A stretch of DNA of 64,000 nucleotides from Cordylochernes scorpioides (taxonomy: Eukaryota > Arthropoda > Arachnida > Pseudoscorpiones > Chernetidae): positions 106,440,099 through 106,504,098 of the forward strand of contig CP092863.1 in assembly GCA_030710605.1 (NCBI GenBank). Reading direction: 5' to 3'. This document shows, piece after piece, positions 32,481-44,300 of this stretch. Made by a program: the position numbers and the translations under genes. The notes beneath the pieces are model-generated. The model saw only the letters and a program-made list of their open reading frames with translations. It had not been told where the DNA came from and made no database searches. The first letter of the stretch is position 1. Each line of letters opens with the position of its first letter.

Positions 32481-33420
32481 ATGAGGCGGCCTTCCAGAGA
32501 CTCCGAAGTATCCTTCTTCTCGGCGATAGCCAGACGTCAGAAGTCGGCGATGTCACCCACGCCGACCACCAAGAGTAGCCGTTGGGGGCGCCGTGCAGCG
32601 AGGGAGAGAATATACATATCTTGCCTCTTGCCTATTGATATCTTGCCAATACATGTATGAAATGCACAGTACGTAGTAATAAATCAATGATGATGCTGAT
32701 GATATTGAAACTAATTAAATATATGCTATGTACAATGAATATGCACGTAGCTTCTTCGCAACCGCTTCAGAGTTCAATTGCACTTTGCCGTTGAGGAGAT
32801 GGCATATTCTTCAATGCCCACCGTGAATATCCAGGACTACAGCTACGGCGGCCGGCGAGAAGACCTCTCGGTTGAGAGGGCGGGCGGCGATGCAGGACCA
32901 GTAGCGGTGGGCCAGAAACGGGTCGCTAGAGACACAGGCGATGCAGACAGGCTGGCTCGATCCAAAGGCCCAGCCTCAGAGTGATGACCGACGCAAGGCC
33001 CCCGAAGTAGAAATGGCGAAAGGATGGGGAAGGAATGATGGTGGATCTCACGTCGATGACAGGCGCCCAGCGATGGAGACACCGTGAGATGGGAACGGCG
33101 GACATGCAGAGGTGCTTCATCATGCGACGCGCAGTGCGTTCGCATATGCGCAGGAACGGCGTCCCTCGCTAAACCACAGCTTCCTCCAAAGACCTCTTCT
33201 GGAACTCGCTCCTAGCATTCTCGGCCAACAGCTGCTGTCAGAATGCTCCAAGGGCAGCTGCGTCATCGCACACTCCTCGTCGTCCTGGTGAGCAGAGAGA
33301 GAGAGATTGAGATTGAAACTACTTTATTTCAATGTTCATATAAGGTTATATAAGGTTAAATACTAAATATAAATAGATAAATAAATGTAAAATATAAAAT
33401 TTATATATATAGATATATTA
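32481..33420. other. GC-rich unassigned sequence between retroelement copies
   Basis: Composition is clearly GC-richer than the rest of the window, with overlapping open frames of up to 100 codons on both strands, none recognisable. At 33291-33350 it ends with GAGAGATTGAGATTGAAACT ACTTTATT, repeating the 31603-31660 terminus, so it is probably the interior of a minus-strand retroelement ending there. Confidence 0.4.
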
Positions 33421-34099
33421 TGGTAATTTAAACCAACAACCTCATATTGTATATAATATAACAATATTTTCATGATGTATAATAAACTCATCTGTAAATA
33501 ATTATACGCATGAATGACATGTCATTACATCACCATATGTAATGTACTTTGTACAAACTGAGGATAAATGAATGAATAAAACTCTGTAATAGATTAAGAG
33601 TTTAGCTAAAGCAAGATATTGAGATAGAAGTCCAAAAACGTCTAAAATCGAGGCTTACAAGATGTCAGGGCGTTGCCAGGAGTATACAATGACTCTCTTC
33701 CGATCCACGCCCTTATAGCATCCGCTGAAACCCAATACTTCCTTTCGGCAAAGATATATAAGCCTCCAACAGGGCCAGAAATAAACAGTCACTTCACAGT
33801 ACGCGGGTGCCCTTGTGGGTTGTGTCCAAGGTCCACCTCATCAACCATGTAGAACAGTAAGAACTCTTATATCTCCATCTTTCGCTCCTAGCTCGACTTT
33901 TATCTGTTCATGGAACTTTCCTAGTAAAAATGTGTCTCTTCGTTTTTTGTGTATGGACATTCCCAAGCTTTCCACTCTGCCTCGACCACGACTGCCTGTA
34001 ATCTGTGAGAACTGTTAAAGGTCTTCCAAGGTCAACACAGTATAGCGAGAGTCGACAGGATCTCATACCATAGCTTAATTCGACCGGATACCCCACCAT

Positions 34100-34430
34100 A
34101 TATAAAAATATATCTACAATATTCATTGGTGGTGCCCACCGCGGGAAAGACTCCGCCGATGGACTGCGAGAGTTCTCTCCCACAGAGTGGGCAGGTCGAT
34201 GTGATGGCTGGCGTTGCCTAACTCAAGACCAAGATGGTACTTGTAGATGGTAGCCTTGGCCACACTTGTTATTTTCACTGCCTCGGGATGGAGGCCGACA
34301 CCGAAGAGCAAGGCCTGCAGATCCAGGGGCACTTCGCAAGGGGGCGAACACCTCCCGGAGCAGGGGTCGTACGGCTTGGCAACTCCAATATCTGTGGGTC
34401 AGCGACCCGAAAGTCTTTATTGTCGCCGGT
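34100..34430 (-). pseudogene. Retroelement C-terminal frame, copy 2
   Basis: The minus strand encodes LDLQALLFGVGLHPEAVKIT followed by VAKATIYKYHLGLELGN, close to the frame at 31714-31965 with several substitutions and a one-residue gap near the end. It ends at the same GGHHQ-type terminus. Function unknown. Confidence 0.5.
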
Positions 34431-34519
34431 CGTCTATATATATATTTTTTAAGGAGACAGAGGCAATTTTATTCACACCTGGTTTTGCGGGAACGTAAGC
34501 GGAACAAACTCCTGTTCAA

Positions 34520-34815
34520 ACAAACCTCACACTCATAGACAAAACTTATGGAAATGGAAAGTCTTTGATGTCGCCGGTCGTCTATTTTTTTTTAAGGAAA
34601 CAGAGGCCATTTTCTTCACCCTTGGTTATCTCTTGTGTCTTCAATAAAGGTCACTGTAATATCTTTCAGAGTTATTGTCTGAATCCCGATATACATGCTA
34701 AAAGGTACAACTTCCTTAAGTTTTGTCCATGAGTGTATCTTTCAGAGTTATTGTCTCAATCTCGATATACATGCTAAAAGGTACAACTTCCCTTAAATTT
34801 TGTCCATGAGTGTAA
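34520..34815 (+). repeat. Short tandem/dispersed unit (about 67 bp)
   Basis: It contains two or more units with CAGAGTTATTGTCTGAATCC, CGATATACATGCTAAAAGGT and ACAACTTCCTTAAGTTTTGT-CCATGAGTGTA. The same unit is at 48.3-48.55 kb and, inverted, near 3.65-3.8 kb. Confidence 0.6.
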
Positions 34816-35229
34816 ATGGTAGAGCGCCATCTAGTGGGAAAATATTTTTTTCTACATTAGACGACATTTATTTAAATAAGAAGGAGCTTTCGGAATATTT
34901 CCCTTCATCTGCTCAAAGCCATTCTATTGTAGGTATCTATAGCAGGCGTTTGCCACCGGCAGCGTATTTCTATTGACCTTTTGTCATTAGGGGTAAAATT
35001 CACCAAAGTTTCCTGTATAAATCTTTCCATTAACGAAACTTGAGCGTTCGATCTTTATACCTTTCTACAGGTGGATTAAAATGCATAACTACAAAATTTA
35101 ATCCTCGTGTAAGAACTGCGTCAAGGACTGGGATCCAATAATAGAAAGATTTATATAAGAAAGTGCATTGGCGCTTTTAAAAAATTCTGGAGAATAGCAC
35201 AGTCAAAAGGCGTAACACAAATGAAGGAT

Positions 35230-35620
35230 CCAACTTGAGGAAAGGTCGAATCTCCACTTTCTGTAGATAATGTTTACTTCTGTATCTAGGAGAATCTTGT
35301 ATGGGACGTGTGTCCTTAATAAAGGCTTTTGTTGTTGTAAATGTTCAAACTCAATAGACACAACACAGATGATGGATCCAAAACTTAAAGAAAAGGTTGA
35401 TGTTAATCTCCACTTTCTGTAGATAATGTTTACTTCTGTATCTGGGATAATCCTGTATGGGACCTGTGTCCTTAATAAAGTCTTTGTTGTTGTAAATGTT
35501 CAAACTCAATAAGCCTAACACAGATCCAACTTGTAGAAAGGTCGAATCTCCACTTTCTGTTGATATGGGACGTGTGTCCTTAATAAAGTCTTTGTTGTTC
35601 ATTGTTGTAAATAAGAAACA
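35230..35620. repeat. Three tandem LINE 3'-end copies (TTGTTG tail)
   Basis: A unit containing CGAATCTCCACTTTCTGTAG, GGGACGTGTGTCCTTAATAA and AAGTCTTTGTTGTTGTAAAT occurs three times (about 35250, 35390, 35530). The LINE tail at 61.36 kb (GGGGCATGTCCCTAATAAAG) is related, so these are probably 3' ends of a CR1-like LINE family. Confidence 0.5.
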
Positions 35621-35761
35621 CATTATTGGATTTTGATACAAGTTATTCTAATTTTTGATTTGACCTTATATCACGAGCTTACAGTCTCAGAAGACTTCGT
35701 CAAACTAACATCTGTCATTAACACTCTATCATCATGTTTATTTTTTACTTATCCCTAGTAC

Positions 35762-35882
35762 ACACAAGGTAATAAGACCAAATACAAATAAATAGTGTGT
35801 GACGTTTCGGTAACAATGTTGTTACCAAAACATCACACACTATTTATTTATTTGGTCTTATTACCTTGTGTTTATAATCTAC
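35762..35882. mobile_element. Foldback element F1, short copy
   Basis: CACAAGGTAATAAGACCAAA runs to GACGTTTCGGTAACAATGTT and returns by GTTACCAAAACATCACACAC to GGTCTTATTACCTTGTGTTT. The arms meet almost directly, making a hairpin of about 120 bp. Confidence 0.65.
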
Positions 35883-36373
35883 TAGACGAATGACCCGGGC
35901 AACGCCCGGGTTTACACGATTAAATGTATTTTACATATGGAAGATGGACGCAGTTACCGGAGGTCACCCGCGAGGCTTTTTTGGCACTTGACACAGCTGT
36001 GTCACCAACGCCAGGACCGCGCGCGGTGGGAACTTGAACTGGCCAACCGGCCGGCAGCCGGACGATTCCATTTTCTCGGAGGGGGGGGGGGGGCGGGGGC
36101 AGGGAAGTCACGTGCTCACCGGCAGCCAATGGGCGCCCCCGCCGTCAGACCGCCACGCATTCTAGAGGGCGCTGCTCGTGAGCTAAGTAGAATAATTTGA
36201 ATATATAGTTTTAATAATTGATTTATATATTTTTTAAAATAGCCTAGCGTCATCCCCATTATTTTTTACCTATGTATGGAAATTTTGGTTTGAATTAGTG
36301 AACTACTGCAAATTTGTATACCGTGCATACAAAAAGACCAACAAACATACAAACATTCATTTTTATATATATA
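35883..36373 (+). mobile_element. Repeat family H copy
   Basis: Head CTAGACGAATGACCCGGGCA with ACGCCCGGGTTTACACG, tail ACATTCATTTTTATATATAT followed by AAGATA. The middle is locally GC-rich with a G run at 36081-36092. Non-coding. Confidence 0.65.
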
Positions 36374-36399
36374 AGATAATCCAAATTGTGTCTTATCAT

Positions 36400-36575
36400 T
36401 ATCCCTAGTACATGTGGTACAGGCCATGGTAATCATGGTGGGTTGACGACTGCTTTTACTGTAAGTGGACCACATTGTCTACACATGTGAAAAGCAGTTC
36501 GACTTTGCATTTACAAATGTACTAGAGTTTGGTTACTTGCACTTACTGGTGGGGTTGGACTTTTCCAAGAATCTG
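36400..36575 (-). repeat. SINE-like body S3
   Basis: The complement of CCACCATGATTACCATGGCC, the TTACAGTAAAAGCAGTC region and CAAGTAACCAAACTCTAG-like start are present. The head is missing. Confidence 0.55.
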
Positions 36576-36619
36576 GGCCATTGGAACATTATTATCATGT
36601 AGATGTTACAATTAACTCA

Positions 36620-36976
36620 GCCTTTGCCAGTCCCAAGCCCGGATGAAAAAGGAGGAGGGGAGCAGTAACAAGCTCACTAAAAAACCTGGGTTCAGCTGGC
36701 CTGGCTGATAGTATCCTGTAAGGACTCCAGGGATACAGGATGAGCAGCGTTTGTACTCCATGTTAGGAGCGGCTGCACATGGCATCTGTTCCTCATGTCA
36801 GAGGCGGCCATTTCTTTTGTAGCTAAGTCGACCTGCCACTGAGTAGTGCTCCCAGTCTTAATGACAAAGGCAGACACATTCTACTTCACCCAGTCATGAT
36901 GGTTGTCAAATAGACACCATCAAGGGTCACAACTTGATACCCTAATATGATTGAGTGGAGATAAGGAAGAAGATAT
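36620..36976 (+). repeat. SINE-like repeat S1, full length
   Basis: It runs from CAGCCTTTGCCAGTCCCAAG through GGAGCAGTAACAAGCTCACT, AGGATGAGCAGCGTTTGTAC and AATGACAAAGGCAGACACAT to GAGTGGAGATAAGGAAGAAG. About 355 bp, same architecture as 49.06 and 57.65 kb. Confidence 0.65.
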
Positions 36977-36991
36977 CTATGCTGTGGAAGT

Positions 36992-37297
36992 GTGCACAGA
37001 TCCCCAACGGCTTACCATTCCCAGACTAACGGCCTGACTGAAAGGTTCAACAAAACTCTGGGAGACATGTTGTCCATATACACGGATGTTGAGTGGAACC
37101 AAGTTTTACCTTATGTAACTTTTACTTACAACATTGCTAAACAGGAGCTACAGCTAAACACGGCTATACTCTGTTCTTTCTTGTCCACCATGTCCACGAG
37201 GCCTAGACTTACCTCAATTCATTCTATATATTTAAATATGGTCTTATTACCTTTTCATTTGCTATATTTAGATGGCATGTTATTTGCTTTATATTAA
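36992..37297 (+). pseudogene. Ty3/gypsy integrase remnant
   Basis: The frame reads AYHSQTNGLTERFNKTLGDM, the highly conserved segment around the catalytic Glu of the integrase core, then VLPYVTFTYNIAKQE. It loses similarity after about 60 residues. No LTRs, reverse transcriptase or other pol domains are nearby. It is a short fossil of a Ty3/gypsy LTR retrotransposon. Confidence 0.8.
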
Positions 37298-37379
37298 TTC
37301 ATGTCTAACTGTCCTTGTTCATATTGTTTGCAGAAGAGCATTGCTTGATGCAAATATTTATATGTAATTCTACTATCTT

Positions 37380-37620
37380 AAAAGCTTATGTCCACAGTTA
37401 GCTTAAATACCATTTCTGAGATTCCACCCTTCAGTGTAACATATATAAGCAGAATGATCCCATACAGTATTAGAGTTCTAAAATAAGCGGTCTGGTAGAT
37501 TAAAAATTGGCGAAACCGCTGGGAGGTTTGACCATTGATGAGCCAAGTCCTCCCAATATATTTTTATTGCAGTAGGAACAGTAGAAGTTTGATATATGTA
37601 TAAAAGAGACATTCGTGTTT
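37380..37620 (+). repeat. Structured repeat R copy (diverged), with hammerhead-like boxes
   Basis: It holds AAAGCTTATGTCCACAGTTA, the GGTAGATTAAAAATTGG-CGAAACC segment, TTGATGAGCC and TCCTCCC (37507-37554). This copy has the paired change TTGGC/GCCAA where others have CTGGC/GCCAG. See findings. Confidence 0.6.
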
Positions 37621-37737
37621 AAATGTTTTATTTGCTATATTTAGATGGCACATTATTACTTTATACTTATATTTCTAAGCTATAATCCAAATTATATCTT
37701 TTCAGTTCATCATCTGTGATAAGGTACAATTTGGATT

Positions 37738-38284
37738 ATATATATATATATAAAAATGAATGTCTGTCTGTCTGTACTCGATATATTCAAAAACCATACA
37801 TCCAATCGCCGTGAAATTTTGGGATATTATTAGGTATATCCCCGGAAAGGTTTTCGAAAAATAATTTCTTGAATATCCTTAGAGTTATTTGCAGATTTGT
37901 AGCTTTAACTCGCAAGCAGCGCCACCTTGAGACGATGATAACAAGCCTCGCGGGGGCTTGCCCAAGATGACCTCCGGTAACTTCGTCCATCTTCCATAAA
38001 CGACCATGCTTTTATTCAACTTATCGAGTATTTTTCAAGGGACCGGGAAAAAATGTTCACTAGATAAAATGATGATTTTATAATGTAGAAAATTAGGAAA
38101 GACAAAATTCAGGATGACACAACACACAGGGACCGGGAAAAAATGATCACTTTATCGAGAGATTCAAATTATCAAAATATATCTTTTTTTTTTTTTTTTT
38201 TAATAAGTTTATAGAGAATTGTTTTAACAAATGTTCGTTAGACAAACCTTTACTCGGGTAAAACCCGGGTACATCCGCTAGTCT
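37738..38284 (-). mobile_element. Repeat family H copy
   Basis: On the minus strand: head CTAGCGGATGTACCCGGGTT TTACCCGAGTAAAGG, body with CCCGGTCCCTGTG and CGGCGATTGGATGTATGG, tail with ACAGACAGACATTCATTTTT ATATATATA. A second copy abuts it on the right. Confidence 0.65.
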
Positions 38285-39172
38285 ATATATATAAAAATGA
38301 ATGTCTGTCTGTCTGTGTGTGTGTGTGTCCTCTATGGATTCAAAAACCATACATCCAATCGGCGTGAAATTTTGGGATATTATGAGGTGTATCCCCGGAA
38401 AGGTTTACGAAAAAAAATTTCTTGAATATCCTTAGAGTTATTTGCAGATTTGTATATTTAACTCGCAAGCAGCGATACCATTGAGACGGAGATAGGCTTA
38501 GTTTGCTGCTCCTGATGACCTTGGGTCATTGTGTGAGTCACAGCATGATGCTACAAAAACACTCTCTCTGGGGATTTTACAGCGTCGACAACCTGTAAGA
38601 TTGCCTCTCTCATATATTATACTTTAAACATCTGCTTAATTAAAGCATTTTTCATTTGAAAGAGACTGCTCTCTTAACCCCCTTTAGACAACATTAAATG
38701 ATATCCCGTGTCGATGATTTTGTAATGTATAGAATTAGGAAAGACAAAATTCAGGATGACACGGCTCACAGGGAACGGTAAAAAATGTTCACTTTATCGA
38801 GGAAATACAAAATTCGGGATGACACGGCACACAGGGACCGGGAAAAAATGATCACCTTATCGAGAGATTCACGACCATGATTTTATTCAACTTATCGAGT
38901 ATTTTTCAAGGGACCGGGAAAATATGTGTTCACTTTATAAAACGATTATTTTGTAATATAGAAAATTAGGAAATACAAAATTCAGGATGACACGGCACAA
39001 GGGACCGGGAAAAAATGATCACTTTATCGAGAGATTCAAATTTACGAGTTTCAAATCATCAAAATATATCTTTCTTTTTTATATGTTTATAGAGAATTGT
39101 TTTAACAAATGTTCGTTATACAAACCTTTACTCGGGTAAAACCCGGGCGAAGCCGGGCACATCCGCTAGTAT
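38285..39172 (-). mobile_element. Repeat family H copy, long version
   Basis: Tail at the left (TATATATATAAAAATGAATG TCTGTCTG), head at the right (CCCGGGCGAAGCCGGGCACA TCCGCTAG). The interior repeats the GGGACCGGGAAAAAATG and GGATGACACGGCAC segments several times, like the triplicated head at 17.6 kb. Confidence 0.65.
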
Positions 39173-39365
39173 ATTATAAACACAAGGTAATAAGACCAAA
39201 TCAAAATAGTGTGTGATGTTTCAGTAACAGCGTTGTTACCATCATCAGACAAAAGTACTGGATGACATAACATACATTCAGTACTTTTGTCTGATGATGG
39301 TAACAACGCTGTTACTGAAATGTAACACACTATTTTGATTTGGTCTTATTACCTTGTATTTATAA
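39173..39365. mobile_element. Foldback element F1
   Basis: AACACAAGGTAATAAGACCA, GTAACAGCGTTGTTACCATC and CATCAGACAAAAGTACTG are mirrored by CAGTACTTTTGTCTGATGAT, GGTAACAACGCTGTTACTGA and GGTCTTATTACCTTGT. Arms of about 90 bp. Confidence 0.7.
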
Positions 39366-39419
39366 TATATTTCATCATATCTATTTGAATGTGATCTTGT
39401 TACCTTTTGTTTTCAATCT

Positions 39420-40082
39420 ATAATCTAAATTTAAATAAAAAGTCATATATTGGATCAAAATATCATTTATTTTACCAACACAAGGTAATAAGACCAAATC
39501 CAAATAAAAAAACACACTATTTATTTATTTGGATTTGGTCTTATTACCTTGTTTTATAATCTACTAGCGGACGTACCCGGCTTCGCCCGAGGTTTTACCC
39601 GAGTAAAGGTTTGTCTAACGAACATTTGTTAAAACAATTCTCTATAAACTTATAAAAAAAAATATATATATTTTGATAATTTGAAACTCGTAAATTTGAA
39701 TATCTCGATAAAATCATTGTTTTATCTACATATTTTCCCGGTCCCTTGAAAAATACTCGATAAGTTGAATAAAATCATGGTCGTTTATGGAAGATGGACG
39801 TAGTTCCCGGAGGTCACCCGCCCCCCGCTTGCGAGTTAAAGCTACAAATCTGCAAATAACTCTAAGGATATTTAAGATATTCAAGAAATTATTTTTCGTA
39901 AACCTTTCCGGGGATATGCCTAATAATATCCCAAATTTTCACGGCGATTGGATGTATGGTTTTTGAATCCATAGAGGACACACACACAGACATTCAATTT
40001 TATATATATAGATAATCCAAATTGTGCCTTAACATTTATTTTACCAATATTTTGATCCAATATATGCCTTTTTATTTAAAGA
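39420..40082. repeat. Foldback F3 arms interrupted by F1 and H copies
   Basis: AAAAAGTCATATATTGGATC AAAATATCATTTATTTTACC at 39430 and its inverse near 40035-40075 are the arms of family F3, also seen at 62.4-62.7 kb. A short F1 hairpin (about 39478-39562) and an H element (39563-40012, head CTAGCGGACGTACCCGGCTT, tail TTTTATATATATAGATA) lie between, showing nested insertions. Confidence 0.55.
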
Positions 40083-40089
40083 TTTATTT

Positions 40090-41377
40090 ATGGATTGCTT
40101 TATTTTCAAAACAATAACCTAAATTGTACCTTACCAATTAGAAATGGCCACAAAATTATTCCTTTTGTACTCTAAATGTACTTTCTCCAATTTAACCATA
40201 GTCAAATTTAAAAGTTAAACAAATTGTCAAAATGTGTGTTTATGTTAAACATGAAAAAATAAAAAAAACTTAGGAAAAAAAAAAAAAGTTTTATTTAAAG
40301 AGAGGTAAAATTTTTTTTCCGTATTTGGAAAAAACTTGATTTTTTTTTTTAAAAACTATGTAGCATTTAAAAAAAAAAAATTTAATATCAAACATGAGTA
40401 AAGAGGTAACGAAAATTTTATGGAAAGAAAAAAAACTACCAAAAAAAAAAAAAAAATAGAAGCTGCAATAATTTTTTTTTTTTTGCACAATAATAATAAA
40501 AAAAAGTATAGGTAAGCATTTATATATATACTTATTTCTTTTAAGATTAAAGCTATAGAGATATACAAAAGGCCAAAAAAACAAGAAAGATATAAAATAC
40601 ATTCTTACATGTATGTATATATATATGTATATAAAAATTAGATAAATTTATTGAAAAAAAAAAAAAAAATTAAATGCAGTACAAAATTTAGAAAGAGAAA
40701 AAAAATTTTTTTTTTTTTTACTATTAACAAACATTCACACTTTTTTTTTTTCTTGATATATATATAGAAAGATCTAAAAAAAAAAAAAATCAACACAAAA
40801 ATAATGAAAAAACTTGATTTCTATAGGCACTTTTAAAAAGTTGGAAGTTTTTTTTTTTTCCCCCTTGGTTGAAATCACATATACTTTGTAAATTTAACAA
40901 TTAATTTCACCACACAAAGCTTTTTTTTTTTTTTAAGTCTCAAATAGTTCATGCTGTTATATATATAATACACCATTCTATCATTTTGAAATCATTATCA
41001 AAATGTAATTTTTTTTTCAAAATGAAGGTTATAAAAAGGGGGATGAAAAGGTAAAAAAAAAAGTTTATAATTATTAAGGCCAAAAAAAACACAGCACCTT
41101 CATCATTCTTTTATATATATATTTAAAAAAAGAAGCTCAACAAGAAGTAAGAAAAAAAAAAACTCAATGCACAATTAATCTATATTAAAAAATATATATA
41201 TATATATTTTTTTGGGGTGATGACGAGGGTAGGGAAAGAAAAAAACCCTAATAAGATTAAAAAATTCAAAAAAATCTAAACAAAGAAAAAAAAAAAAAAC
41301 AGAAAAGTAAAATTCTGTAAGGAACGTAAGCAAATAGCATCATCATCGGGAAAATGTGACTAGATATCAGAGCCCTC
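40090..41377 (-). other. AT-rich 3' UTR/flank of the phosphatase gene
   Basis: Low-complexity DNA with many A and T runs and (TA)n. Minus-strand AATAAA-type signals occur near 40291 and 40647, but which is used cannot be told. No gene seen. Confidence 0.45.
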
Positions 41378-44300
41378 TTAGATCTCTTCCAAATCTTGAG
41401 TTTCAACTTCCGCTGCAGCAGGCTTTTCCGACACCTGTTCATTGAGTGTTGGGTCGGCGGCAGCTTGTTCCGGTGCCTCCACCATTTTATCCGGACCATT
41501 CTCTGCCAGAGGAATGTCAACAATGGGTGCTTCTGGTTTCACGCTTGGTTTCTTGGGTACTGGCTTTGGTTCTGTCTTGTTAGCCGATGTTGGTTTGTTG
41601 GTTCCTGGTTTGTTGGTTGCAGGTGGCCTTTTGTTTGTTCTTGGGTCAGCTGTGCGGGGCGGAGGTTTGGTTTTCGACAGATTGGTAGTTGTTTTGGGCG
41701 GAGCGTTAGTGGCTGTTTTGGGCGGAGCGGTTGTAGTTGGGCGTGTTGCGGTTCTGAGATAATTAGGTCTGTTTGCTGTTGAAGCCGCGGTTTTGGTGGT
41801 ATTTGTGTTTTTCGTTGGTGGTTCAGCAGTTTTGGGTTGAGTTATTGGGCGTGTAGTGGTGTTTCTGGTATAGTTGGTTGTTCTGCTAATGGTTGAAGTG
41901 GTTGTTTTAGTAACGTTAGTTGTTTTTGCGGCAAGGTCGGTGGTTTTAGGCTGCGTGCCAGTTGTTGGACGTGTGGTAGTGTTGGTTCTGCTTAAGTTAA
42001 CTCTGTTTGTGGTAGCACTGGCGGTTTTGGGAGCCGCAGTGGTCTTTGCTGGAGGGATTGTGGTCTTAGGGGGAGGGTTGGTTGTGGTTGGGGGACGTCT
42101 GGTGGTTTTGGGAAGTTCAGTTTTGGTTGTGGATGCTGTGGGTTTGCTTGCTGGTGGTGCTCTGGAAGGTTTGGTGTCAGCGGCAGGCCTGGTGGATGTA
42201 TTGAGTCGGGATGTGTTGGGAGTAGGTTTGGATGTGGTGTTAGTGTTGGGCGGCTTGTAAGCATATCTAGACGGGGCCGGGCTGGGCTTGGTTGTGGATG
42301 CCGTAGTAGGCTTGGTGGTTGGTTTTGTAGCCGGTACTGTGGACTTGGTGGCGGACGTAGGAGTTTTTCTAGCCTGGGTAGCTGATGCAGCAATAGGCTT
42401 CTTGGTGGCTAATGCCTGCAGGTTGCTAGTAGGCTTGTTCAGAGCGCTGCGAGGGGCGGTCTGCGACTTGTTTAGCAGAGTCTTATCATCCTTTAAGGGC
42501 TTTTTAGCCAGAGCAGTTTTATCCTTGGCCTTAGTTTCCTTTACTGGAGGGGGCATGGAGGGTGTGGAGTCAATGAGTGGTTGAGGTGGTTCTTCTTTCT
42601 TCACCTCATCCCCAGTCTGATACTGCCAGCCTTCATCTTTCTCAGAGCCGGAGTCTTCTGTGACTCCCTCAGCCTCTGGAACACCTTCAGGGATGACCAC
42701 AGGTACGCTGGGATGTTCAGATTCTGCAGCATTCAGGTTCACCAGGTCCTGTACATTGGGCCTCAGTTCCTCTCCCAGACATTCCAGAGATGGGATGAGA
42801 GGCTGTGTCAAGATTAGTTCATCCTTTGCTTCTTCCTTGGGCTTCTGCTCTAGTGGGGGTGAAGCCAGTGGGGTTGCATCTGGGTCCGGAGACTTCTCAC
42901 TTTCCAAATTCTTATCTGGATCCTCGTTAATCTCAGACCTCAAGCTTTCTGCTGAAGTGGACTCCTCGAAGGGAGTGTAACAAGTGGACTGTTCATAAGA
43001 AAGAGGTTGGGCCCCAGCTTCCGGTATCTCCAATGGTAGCAAGGGCTGGGGAGCAATCTCTCCGGTGGTTTCTGTCAGGGTGGCTGGGAGAAGATCCGGA
43101 TGGACTTCCATTGATGTATTATTCTCCTCGGCTACAGCCTCCATGGACTCTTTGGTGATGGATTCACTGTCAATGGAAGCTATCTCTTGTGGAAGTTCTT
43201 CAATCACAGGTGCTGGGATTTCATCCAAATCTACTTGTTCCAATTCTTCTTCCTTGAGGCTGAAAGGATTCTCTGGTAAATTCTGCGGGACGGCAGCCAC
43301 AGAGGGTTCTGGGATTTCATGTATGGGATCCTGGAGTAAAGTAGAACTTTCTTCGATGGAAGTCTTGACTTCGGCTAGAGTTTCCTCTGGTTCTTTAGGT
43401 GTCTCCTCAACTATGGGAACATTTTCTTCAATTAGAACAATTTCTTCAGGCATCTCTTCAGCCTTGGGAGTATTTTCTTCAGCTGGGATAATAGTTTCTT
43501 CTGGTTCCTTTGTCAATTCCTCGAACTTGAGAGCACTTTCTTCAGCTTGGGCTATAGCTTCTGCTTCTTTAGGCAATTCCTCAAACTTGGGAAAACTTTC
43601 TTCGGCTGGCTTTTCTTCCTGTTCTTTAAGCAACTCCTCGAACTTGTAAGAGGTTTCTTCAGTTAGAACTACAGTTTCTTCTGGTTCTTTAGGCAACTCT
43701 TCGACCTTGGGAGAGCTTTCTTCAGTTAGAGCCAGGGTTTCTTCTGCTTCTTTATGGGACTCCTCAACCTTGGGAGAACTTTCTTCAGCTGGGGCTGACT
43801 TTTCTTCCTGTTCTTTAGGCAATTCCTCGACCTTGTAAGAAGTTTCTTCAGTTAGAGCCATAGTTTCTTCTGGTTCTTTAGGCAAATCTTCGACTTTGGG
43901 AGAACTTTCTTCAACTGGGGCTGACTTTTCTGGTTCTATAGGCAATTCCTCGACCTTGGGAGAGCTTTCTTCAGTTAGAGGTACAGTTTCTTCTGGTTCT
44001 TTAGGTAGTTCCTCAACATTGGGATTACTTGAGAGTTCATCTTGAAGCAAATTTTCCTTAACTTCATCTTCCTGTTTGAAAAGAACTTCCCCTGAAGAAA
44101 TCCTGGCATTGATTTCATTCTCTTTAATCTCCATTTCAGAGAGGCCGCAGGAAGCAGCAACTTCTTCTTTAGGAGATCCCATTACCTCGATGTCTTGCAC
44201 CAATTGAGATTCTGAAGTGGTTTCTGGGATCTGGGGTTGTTCAGGAAGAGATGGTTCCAGAACATTTGTCTGTTCTGAGGATTCAAAGAACGGGTTGGTA

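Noticed and set aside
32049..33145. Overlapping frames of up to 120 codons in the GC-rich block
   Set aside because: Open on both strands at once, as expected in GC-rich DNA; no recognisable domain.
36992..37297. Endogenous retrovirus
   Set aside because: Only an integrase fragment of the Ty3/gypsy type is present, with no LTRs or envelope gene, so it is called a retrotransposon remnant.
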